NCBI GenBank assembly: GCA_032622095.1 | Contig: CP136069.1 | Location: forward strand, 164,416,394 to 164,480,393 | From: Siphonodentalium dalli | Lineage: Eukaryota; Mollusca; Scaphopoda; Gadilida; Siphonodentaliidae | DNA: 64,000 nucleotides | Direction: 5' to 3' | Shown here: positions 53,860 to 64,000 of the stretch, piece by piece | Layout of the letters: the number at the start of each line of letters is the position of its first letter | Numbering within the stretch: the stretch's first letter is position 1 | The notes under the pieces: generated by a model | Database searches by the model: none | What the model was told of the DNA's origin: nothing | Seen by the model: only the letters and a program-made list of their open reading frames with translations | Position numbers and translations under genes: made by a program

Positions 53860-54640
53860 GAGCATTTTTTTGTAATTCAAGATGGCGTCCAAGATGACTG
53901 CCATTTTCCTATAAGTCAGCTTGATGCAATTTAGCAGAGTTGCTTATGTACTTTCGTGGGAATTTTTTGAACAAATATAGAGACTATGATATTATGATAG
54001 GGTATCACTTACTTTGTCGGAAAAAGTTTGTTAGACTTCATGGGTCCGCGACTGGAGATAATTATGACGTCACAAAGATGACGTCATTGTCAGTTCAGTT
54101 CAGATGTAGGGTTGTCATAAGAACTGACGAATTCAGCGCATATTTCTTAATTGTTATACATTCTTTTCAGTTAGGGCAATTCATCAATAGTAGATCTCGA
54201 AGTACAGTACCCAATTTCACGGGAAAATGTTATTTCAGTCAAAGATGGCTGCCAAAATGGCACTAAAAAATCAACAATTTTGCGATTTTCAAGAATCTCA
54301 TGTAATAGACCTTCCGTTTGGTATCGACTGCGAATTGTGACAATTCTGTGTTTAATTATTGCTTCATCAATGTGGTGACCAATTGTATTGTACAAAACGT
54401 TGTTCGATCTGTCAAAAATCCACTTTAGACAATCGAAATATAGCATCTTGTAAAACATTAATTCCGATATTGTAGCAATATATTTAAAGACATGAGCGGC
54501 ATTCAGTGATGGGAAAGAAGTATTCGTGCCACATACGGAATTATTATCACACTTCAACAAAACTGTTCAATTTCATCCAAGAAGGCTACCAAAATGGCAG
54601 TCAAAATACAAAAGTCAGTGTTCGTTACGGTACATCACCA
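53860..54640. repeat. Degenerate ~350-bp array 2 with ATGGC boxes
   Basis: Boxes TTCAAGATGGCGTCCAAGAT (53877), GTCAAAGATGGCTGCCAAAA (54239) and TCCAAGAAGGCTACCAAAAT (54577) are spaced ~360 and ~340. Between boxes the units are very diverged. The same box appears in the arrays at 59-64 kb. Confidence 0.55.
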
Positions 54641-56190
54641 AATGTCGCCCTGGCATTCCATCATGGGGAATTAGGTTAACCGGCTACTTTTAAGTATATG
54701 CGCATAGCTTTAATTTCTTATACAAATTAGCGATGTCCTATACGGCATACGCGGCATTTCTTCAAATTTCCTCATATTAAGTGAGGAGGGTGTTGAAGAG
54801 AAAATCCAACTCACTATATGGAATAAGAAAGTATCTTAGACCGCCATCTTAGCTTGGAGCGGGCAAGTGTTACTATTCCAATGTCTAGACTTCTGTGCTA
54901 TACTCTAAGCCAAAGTACTAAGTGAGAAGTAATGGTGGTTACCATATCAAATGGTAATTGATGATGCAGTTAATCGTTAGTGTTAGTTATTGTCGTGACA
55001 TATCTGTCACAAATGCATATAGTATATCATAGCAGGTAGCAATACGCAATTGTTTATTGTGATAGCTATGAAGTGGGATTGTACCTCTCAGCTATACCAT
55101 TAATCTTGGCAAGCAAGAAACAACACATTCTTGTTTATAAAACACAAACAATAGTAGAATTAATGCTATGGTTGTCATTTGGCCTGCTTGTCTCACTGTT
55201 AGTTGCGCTGTAACCTTTAATTAAAAGTGCATGGTAACACCATTTGAACCTCGTTTAGCTGAACTTAGCAGGTTTCAATCGTATTGATAACCACAACATA
55301 TCAAAATAGAATAGACACCCATATGTGGGTGATATATATCCGTATATGCGGTAGTGTCCCGTATCAAGCTTAAAGTGATATATTGTGAATACCAGGTTCT
55401 GAAACCTGGATGATTGTTTTCACCAAAGTAGTCCAACCACTTTCATTGCAAATGTGGGGTTTTGAAAAGTTAATATAAGTTAGTGACCCCACAGAACATG
55501 TTATTCAGTTGAAATGAACATTGCCATACACCAGGCTAGATCCCCACAAACGGGCGAAGTTGTATGTCTGGTTCTTGGCTTGCCTCGTGTTCAGTTAATT
55601 GGTCGTAGCCACACAAAGTGATTCGCCCAATATACGAAAGGTGGCTTGGCATGAACACGGTAGGCTGGTATGGACCATTGCTAGTATACAGCAAACTAAT
55701 ATCCCATATTGATTTCTATGATTTAGGCATGTGAAAAGTTTAGTGAGACAATTTGAAACATTACGTTTGTACATCAGTTTAATAGGAAAGTGGTTCTGGG
55801 CAATGGTTATGACTGTGCTGCCGGTCGCACTTGATTAGCGATTATTTTGAAGTTTATCGAAATCAACAGGGACTGCGCAACTGCTTTGCATATCCAACCA
55901 TGCAGCTTAGGTGACGAAATAATGTGAATGGTAAGCGCAATAGATACGAGCCAAAAATAGACAGGAGATACTTATTATGATACTAATTCCCGCGTTTTGA
56001 CAAACTGTACGACCACATGGTGGGAAACGGGTGAAACGTTTATTAGTAGTGATGGGTCTTCCGGTGTCATGTCATCAGTTTGATGTATTATGTCCAATAT
56101 ACTCTGGTATCCAGGTTCTTAATACTGAATGACATTATGGGGCAACACAGTCCACTAACTTCTTACAACATAATGTGAAGTAATATTTGG
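54641..56190. other. Gene-free stretch
   Basis: No exon or repeat family recognised apart from an isolated CCGCCATCTTAGC box near 54841. Confidence 0.35.
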
Positions 56191-56193
56191 AGT

Positions 56194-58374
56194 TAATAGC
56201 GAGTTTGCGATACCCGTTCGACGGGTACGGGTACCGGTAGATTCTGGTAGATTGGTGAAATTCGTCACGGTCATTTGCGTACTTTGAATGCAGCACATAA
56301 AGCGATAGGGATTTGGAACGGGTAGATGTATCCCGTTGACTGGTAGTCTTTCACTAAAGTTTTCTCACTCAAAAGTACATTAGTTCTATGAAATAACAGT
56401 CAGCTATGTATTAATATATTTATTGCACGATTACGTGGCCAAATCTTATTGATACATTTGTCATTTAAGCCAAGTTTTATGTTCAAAGTGTCGAGGCGGC
56501 TTCTATCACTAAGATAACTATGGAACGCCGATTTGTTTACTGACAACGGTCTTCACTCAAGTAATGGCATGCTATGATTAAGAGAGTTATTTGATGGTGC
56601 TATACGCAGTTTCGGCACAGGGACGTGATTATAGAGGGTCTCCGCGTTGATAAGGGGTGTCCACCTTCACATTCCCTAACAATTGAACCACATCAAACAG
56701 AGGTTTGTGCGGAATTCCAATTATGCACCCCGTTGGGCTCTGATTTCCCCCCAACTGATCCTTCACTGTCCTGAATATTATTCTAGTCTGTTCTAAATGG
56801 ATTAGTAGTCTTGTTAAAGAAGTCATGTAATGAAGGGTCCACCTCGCCGACCAGAACGAGAACAATTTTGTAGATATGAACCTGGAAATTGCAAAATCAT
56901 AACATCTAGTGGTCTAACACCAGGCAAATTCACGCGCTATATTGTTTTTCACAAATTCATTATCAGTTTTGACGAGCCACTGAATGTGGATAGACCAGGA
57001 CATACCGGGTCGACCATGGCTCGGTCTGGTGGGAGAACGTTTTGAAATCTGAACATGAAAATTTATCAATTATAGACTTTCCTCAAGCTTTACATTTGTT
57101 GGATATTTCCAACATAACTGTTGGCCATATAGCCCGAATTCTTTCTACCAAAAGTAGGTATATTTGCAAATGTTGGTCAAAAACTATTAAAAAAATCCCC
57201 ACTAATACATTTTTGGAAAATCATACGGAATGACAGAATAATTTCAACGTATGTTTGGTGTGTTAGGTATATATAATTTCCAACTGTTAAACAATTTGAC
57301 AGAAGTTGGGGTGAAACACCCCAACCCTCTCGCCACGTCCCCTATCGACCCTTTGTGCGTGGGCATAAATACACCGTGAATGTGTTACACGATTGAATAC
57401 AACCGTTCAGTTATTATATCTTATGTGGTGACTGATTTCTCATTTGAATATAGATATTTGACATTTGAACGGACATGGCGCATTTGAACCTCAAGACTGT
57501 TGTATATTTGTAATGGCCGATAGTGACACAAAATACTGATATACACACTTCATACTCGGCACAATCTTACCGTCGTCAGAGCGACTTTTATCTGTTTTCT
57601 TTGTTTGGCATACAAGTGAAGCAAACTTGAACGCTCTTTATTCAAACCATATAATGAATATTGTACCATTAAACACCCTTTATATCTAACAAAGTTTAAT
57701 TTTTCTATCTATACATCCGGATTTAGACCCAGACAAATATCCGAGTTCTTGGGATAAATATTCCCTTGCCAGACCCTTCGAAAGATTCCAACCAAGTATC
57801 AATTATATGACTATATATTCCCCAACTAATATAAGTAAGGGGTAATTTCGGTCTTATATCTGACTAAAAGTACATGCATGTAGGACATTCTTGGACCCTG
57901 TGTCTAAAACAACATATTTTACACCGAATAATGGTTGGATTATTAAATTAGCGTAATTGTATATTTGTGCTATCATAACATATTTTCTCAGCCTGAAAAT
58001 TCCATCTGTTCTAGACGAAACTAGAACGGTCTGGGAAATTACTAATGAAAGCCAATTATTGAAAATGTTACCAAAATGAGTCCAAGAAAGACGCCAATCC
58101 ATTCCATTTTGGCCTCGTCCCATGCAGGTGAATGCAGTTCATTATCCTCGCAGAGGTCCATCATATGACCATAACATCAAGTATACCGTCGAATGCGGAT
58201 AACAATTTCTCTATCATATATATTTTGCTGCAATTGGCTCACCATACATTACCCGTCGATATGCTTAATTCTACCCGTAAAACAGTTTGCGATTTCAAAA
58301 CGTGTACCGGTACGGGTAGCTACCAGTACCCGTACCGGTACCCGTACCCGTTTGAAATCGCAAACTCGCTAATA
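56194..58374. mobile_element. TIR element TAATAGCGAGTTTGCGAT (2.18 kb)
   Basis: Left TAATAGCGAGTTTGCGATAC and right ATCGCAAACTCGCTAATA are inverse. Next to each is a GGTACCGGTACGGGTA-type simple repeat (56218-56242, 58305-58350). Open frames inside (56830-57045, 57042-57233, 57854-58123) carry no recognised motif. Target duplication not clear. Confidence 0.65.
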
Positions 58375-59424
58375 ACAGCTCATGACGTGTCATGTTGATT
58401 CTGGTTATAACGTTATCATGAACCAAAGGAAATGCGGAAATGAAGGAAGTTGAATTAGCACGCGTAACTACGGAGGTGGCTATGGTTCACTATTATAATA
58501 ATAATGGCCTCTTTCAGATCATATTATATAGGCCGATCCAAGTACATCCTAATGACTCAAACTGTTCTAATTCTATTCGACTAGGATTTATCAGATCAGT
58601 CTGGCTATATCCCATAAATGGTATATATCATGCTGCATTCATGCATCTTGATAATCCCCCAACCAAGTGGCATATATATATTAACTTCAGCAGAACACGG
58701 TCATGGTGAGGCTATTGTACGCAGAGCTCCATACATGTTCACGTGAAAATCAATCCAGTTTGATCAGATAGACTTTAGTTTAAACAGTATTTATTCCATG
58801 AATAATACAAAAACTATTAGTATACGTTTAATCGTGGACCGGATTCGACATCAACTGTGGAGGCTTATGTGAGGAATTTCCGGGAATCATTTTATATTCA
58901 CCCCACCTAACGATAGTGTTATGGTCCAGATACACATAACAGCTACTTGTATATGAGACAAACTAATTATATACATTTGTACATACATCATGTAGTGATA
59001 CATAAGTATGCTAATATCGCTGCAATACAAGTAAATATATTGCTTGAGTTCTAGTTCAAATTTGTCAAGATCCCAACTTGTTCGTCATAGTAATGCACGT
59101 GTGGAAATGTAGCGGTACTTTAATAGTATGAACTGGTGACAAGAAGCAGTCTAAGCATGAGGCAATCATCAATATTTCTTCCAGCCCATATAGAGGAGCG
59201 GCCAAATGCCAAAAGTGGTCGGATACCCCCCCCCTACCCTCGGTAGAACAAGTTGAAACCAACTTTTTCTGGAAGGTAAATCCATATCATTTATGAAAAT
59301 GATTCTTGGCCTTGCCGGAATTGGTGGTAGCTATGTATAGTAAAACTATTTGTGAAGGTACCCTACCGAAAAATTAGCCTGTTTTCAGCGGTTGACCAGC
59401 TATACACATTCTATTTGTTATTAT
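58375..59424. other. Gene-free stretch
   Basis: No exon or repeat recognised; short open frames only. Confidence 0.35.
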
Positions 59425-60545
59425 TGGATACATGGTGATAAACTGTCGCCCGTTAACTCTGTACAAAACTAGCACGCCCGACCTTGCTTATCACATCATA
59501 TATGTTTGGAAAGGCTGGAGTATTTTCTAGCAGGAGGTATGAACTTTATTATCCTGTCCCTACCAATCTTGCAATAATTGGCAAAAACTTAACCCTCCCT
59601 TAATGTCATAAAATGCTGATTATAGCCATCGCCGTGGATTGGATCCCAGAATGATAGAGTAGCGCGTAGTATTTGATATTATTTAGTGTAGAACACACAT
59701 AACAAGTGTAAAATGCGAAATTCCAACAATATTCACTATTAGAAGAGTATCAAAATCCAAGATGGCGTCCAATATGGCGGTCAGTTTTTATTTTAAGACT
59801 TTGTGAAGTGACATACGAAAAATCCAGAAAAGGAACGTCCCCAGTGGTAAAATCTATATTATTGTAATGTCTACATAGAATAACATTTCATATCAATCAT
59901 TAATTTGACCATTAATACATATTTTCAATTGGTAAAATAATAGGTAAAAATTTATCCCTCCATCCCTTGTCATAAAATTTGAAATAAAGTTATCGCCTGG
60001 GATTGGAATCACGAATGATAGCATGATGCGCAGTATTTTGTTATATTTAATGTAGAAAATACATACGAAGTGACAGGTATGAATTTCCATCAATATTCAC
60101 TATTAGAAGAGAATGAAACTACAAGATGGCATCCAATATGGCGTCCAATTTTAATTGTACCACTTAGCGAACGGACATACGGACGAACTATAAAGGGGAC
60201 ATCCCCTGTGGCATTGTATATCATTGAAGTGACTACATAGACAATATTTCATATGGAACAGTAGTTTCACCATAGTCCATCTTATCAGTTGGAGAATTAG
60301 TAAACAAAAACTTAACCACCACCCAGTCACAAACGTCCACATAATGACGGCACTTGTGACTATAGTCCAGAATGCAAAGAATAAGCAAATCGTTAGGAAT
60401 TACTTTGCGTTGAATACAACGAAGAAACAAAAAATGTCAAATTTGCATCCACATCTGGTCTTAGGAGACAACCAAAATCCAACATGACGTCTAATTATAA
60501 TGTCAACACGTTGCGAACAGTGAATACGAAAGCCGGTCAAAATGT
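59425..60545 (+). repeat. Left arm of a large inverted repeat, ~360-bp units (array 3)
   Basis: About three tandem ~360-bp units, each with the box CAAGATGGCGTCCAATATGG (59758, 60122, degenerate at 60480), CACTATTAGAAGAG before it and GGAACGTCCCCAGTGGTA after it. The reverse complement of 62865-63985 matches it at roughly 85-90% by eye, in the same unit order. Confidence 0.85.
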
Positions 60546-62864
60546 ATCAATCGGCAGTTTGAAGCGATATATTGTTTCGAGTGTGTGTTTATATTAGACG
60601 TCGAAATGTTGTGTTTGAGCGATGGTCGTAAGACAACATTTTTTTCAGATAAACCTTTGACATGACTGTCTCAAATAAACTTAATAAACTGTCGACCAGC
60701 TCCCTACGGGCGGGTAAACCGTGTCTTTCATGTTGCCATTGGTTTGGTAGTATCCTACATCACGTTCCAAATGTCACACCCTTAGCTATGACGCAAGGAT
60801 TAATACTGGATGGATATTTGCATTTGTTGAATGTTTAGGTTGTATTGTTAGCAATTATAAGGAACTTTATATCAAATATTTGGAGAAAGACAAACCAACC
60901 AAAATAAAAAACACTTAGCGAAATTCCGAGAATGACTCAAATAGTTTAATTTGCTGAATCGTGTATCGTGTATCGATCTCCAGTGCGCATTTTGACTATT
61001 GTTTGACAATTTTATGTCATTTTGAGACGTTAAGTAAGTAAGCATTAACAATATGTAGACAACTGGTAATAATAGAGGATGGTCATTAACCGTTACAAAT
61101 AATCATGCACTCGATGTGATACGAAGTGATGTTGTAATGTTCAATACCACCATATGACTATCATATCACTATTAATATATTGTAATAGTCTTGAATGTGC
61201 AGTCCTCCTTAACATGTCCTTTTGAATTTCCACCAACATTTTCAGAGAGCCTTGCAATAGTTTTGGCCAAATGAAACATTAAATAACAGAATCACTAACT
61301 GTTGTTATATGCAGTAACGCAAAAGACAAAAATGGCATACATTTTGAAATACAGCAACTAAGATATCTAATCGATCTCTGGTTTTGGGAAAGTGGGATAT
61401 GAGTCCACGAGCAATCAAAGTTCACACATCACACTACATATTAACGTAACACGGAAGTCATCATCGCACACACACACACACAAAATGCTCTTTAATGGCA
61501 TAACACAATGTCCATATAATGCAATCAGCGTAAAAATAGGTTATAAATATGCGTTACAGTGATCTAGAGGTTACTGGTTTGTATAATCGTCCGAGTTTCG
61601 GCTCAGCGTGAAATAAGAGAATAACACCGCATACCTATGCATATAAGTTGTTCTCGCCATATGTTTTTCCGTTCATTGATATTTTAGTCTCGACTAATAT
61701 GTTAGTTAAATTGTTGTGAATGTCAATCGGATTCATATATGTTACAAACAGAAGATATTGAGTTCCCTGGCTAGACTAATGAAATTGAATCTTCTATATC
61801 TCTGGTGGATATCATATCTGTATTAGTTCTTAGGGACGTGGGTCCGGACTACATGTGTAGTAATATCTCTCATGCTAATACATTTTATTGATACATAGGT
61901 GATAGTGCGATAATCTCACTGAATATGCACGTTAGTGTTCCATTTATGATTGCCGTTAGATTATATTCATAATCACGCAACTCACTAGCAAACCAGAATG
62001 TCACTAAAAAAGTTGTTTTGTCCACGGTTCTTTTGAATCAGGTGGCATTTGAAATGGATAAAATTGTAAGTAATGAAAAACTGTAGGCTAGTAGCAAATA
62101 TAAACACAATTGAAATGGTGACAGGCATAAGGCAATTCACAATAAACACTAGTCATTAGTCTTGACATATAGATATTCAAATTGTGTTTATGGTTTGGTC
62201 TATGGCGAATATAGGCCATATCACGACATACATTGTATTCTTATGGGTGGCGGAAAGACAGCGCCGATCTTACCGCGGAATCAATATACCCAGTCCACAC
62301 ATAAACCACCTACCCCCAAACTGGCACATATATTCGAAAGTTAATTTTCACTTAACATGGACCTCATATCAGTGTTGCTGATCGGGATTCATAACACCGT
62401 CGTCGTTGATCTAGTGTTTTAGCGGGATACAAGTAAATGAGTGTAAATCAGAGTGATGTAATCAACTCAAAATCACTGGCATATAGTGTTGTGTTCTTGT
62501 TCACCCAGTAGGGTCCTTTGCGTTCTCAAGAAAAACTGGACATGCCATGCTCAAGTATCCATTGCTGTAAATGCATAGGTTCACATTGTATGACTCATAT
62601 TCAATGAAAATGTGGGAATTATAAATGTATTTCTCATATCCATCTGTCTCTATGTTTCTATGAACATGTCGTCACTGGAGTCATGTTTGACCTTTAGTCA
62701 CTGAACGTTAATTGAATGGTTGGCTATCAGAGCCATGTAGTTTTTATGATTGATAAAAGCAACTGTTACTCATATTTATGAATATAACATATATGTTGAT
62801 TGCCATTTAATAATGGAAACACACATTCTAGCTAATACATCGCATAAGTAATACCATATGAGAC
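60546..62864. other. Spacer between the inverted arms
   Basis: 2.3 kb, AT-rich. A short CA microsatellite at ~61469-61481; no transposase, exon or RNA gene recognised. Confidence 0.45.
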
Positions 62865-63985
62865 GTTCTTTGCCCGCATATCGTATTAGTTGTTCACAAA
62901 GTATTGAAATTAAACTTAACTGCCATGTTGGCCGCCATTATGGCGCAATAGTGGGCGTGACTTCAAACTTTTGTTTCTTTATCGTATTCAGCACAAATGA
63001 AATCAAAAATGTATGCTCATTTCTTTTTGGCCTGTACTACAATCCCCAGCGGCCCATTTGTGTGGAAGTTTGTGACTGTAGGGGTGGTTAAGTTTTTTGT
63101 CTAATTAATTCATCAAGTGATAATATGGATTAATGCTGAATCTAATGTTTGATATGAAATATTCTATGTAGTCAGTAAAATGATATATAATATACCACTG
63201 GGGACGTTCCTTTTCTGTATTTGTCGTATGCCGTTCACTAAGTTTTAAAATTAAAATTGGCCGCCATATTGAACGCTATCTTGGATTATGATACTCTTCT
63301 AATAACACATATGGATGGCAATTTTCTCTGGTCAATTTGCATGTGTATTCTACATTAAATAAAACAAAATACTGCGCATTATGCGATCATTCGTGGTTCC
63401 AATCCCAGGCGACAACTTTAGTTCTAATTTTATGACATTGACTGGCGGAATAAATTTTTGACTATTATTTTACCAATTGATAAGATGTATTATTGCTAAA
63501 ACTAATGTTTCATATGAAATGCTATTCTATATGGTCATTAAAATAATATACATTTTACCACTGGGGACGTTCCTTTTCTGGATTTTTCGTATGTCGCTTC
63601 ACTTAGTCTTAAAATAAAAACTGAATGCCATATTGGACGCCATCTTGGATTTAGATATTCTTCTAATAGTGCATATGGTTGGAAATTCGCATTTTACACT
63701 TGTTATGTGTGTTCTACACTAAATAAAAGGAAACACTACGCGCTATTCTATCATTCTGGTATCTAATCCCCGGCGATGGCTATACTTAGCATTTTATGAC
63801 ATTGGGGGGGGGGGGGGGGTTAAGTTTTTGCCTATTATTGCAATATTTGTAGGATCAGAAAAATTAATTTAATACCTCCCGGTAGAACATATTCCAGTCT
63901 TTCCAAACATATATGACAAGATAAGCTCAATGCAGCGTGCTAGTTTTGTACAGAGTTGACAGTTTATCTGAATCGTCATGATTTT
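62865..63985 (-). repeat. Right arm of the large inverted repeat (array 3, inverted)
   Basis: Inverse copy of 59425-60545: boxes GGCCGCCATTATGGCG (62929), GGCCGCCATATTGAACGC (63257) and GCCATATTGGACGCCATC (63627), with TACCACTGGGGACGTTCC at 63192 and 63556. It contains a 16-bp poly-G run at 63804-63819. It runs to the window edge, so its outer end is unseen. Confidence 0.85.
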
Positions 63986-64000
63986 TTGACGCAGAACGTT

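Noticed and set aside
57854-58123. Membrane-protein exon on the - strand
   Set aside because: A hydrophobic stretch is present in two frames, but there are no supporting splice sites or homology, and it lies inside a TIR element.

Overview
The window is animal nuclear DNA: AT-rich, intron-split, with one partial and one complete conserved host gene and a very heavy load of mobile DNA. Several repeat types point to a lophotrochozoan, most likely a mollusc: the GGGCCATAACTCTG repeats, the GCCCCCGATCTCCG element and the TTTCGTGGCCACGAAAT palindromes. I recall these from mollusc genomes and cannot search for them here.

Host genes. (1) RNF170, an ER-membrane RING E3 ligase, + strand. Only the last two coding exons are present (2879-2998 and 9135-9404); the RING exons lie upstream of the window. 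(2) TMEM59, a type I Golgi/endosome membrane protein, - strand. It is complete in six coding exons from 47971 down to 30033 and encodes 320 residues with four CxxxC pairs. The two genes converge across about 20 kb of intergenic repeats.

Layout. 1-0.8 kb: 42-bp minisatellite. 0.86-9.1 kb: RNF170 intron with hAT-type MITEs, a mollusc-type interspersed repeat inside a 27-bp minisatellite, a long hairpin, and a 4.2-kb tyrosine-recombinase (DIRS-type) retrotransposon with identical 201-bp direct repeats but broken genes. 9.4-30 kb: intergenic, mostly non-autonomous elements. These include palindromic mariner-type MITEs (7 copies), TTAA-bounded piggyBac-type MITEs sharing a common hairpin core, hAT-type elements with perfect 8-bp target duplications, and a 2.6-kb CACGGGG-ended element with a 5-bp duplication. 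30-48 kb: TMEM59, whose introns hold a tRNA-derived SINE, two GGGGAATC or CAGTGTTCG elements, a LINE fragment split by a hAT insertion, a hAT element with TSD TTATAAAT, a 2.17-kb Helitron and a large foldback. 48-64 kb: no host gene recognised. This part holds ~360-bp tandem repeat arrays built around an AAGATGGCGNCC box, a GTGGCCAC-ended element, a GGTACC-rich TIR element, and at the right edge two 1.1-kb inverted arms made of the same ~360-bp repeats.

I saw no prokaryote-type operon, CRISPR, rRNA or intact tRNA. The most unusual material is the modular non-autonomous DNA: hairpin cores shared between different termini, and the inverted ~360-bp arrays. All mobile-element class calls rest on termini and target duplications read by eye.
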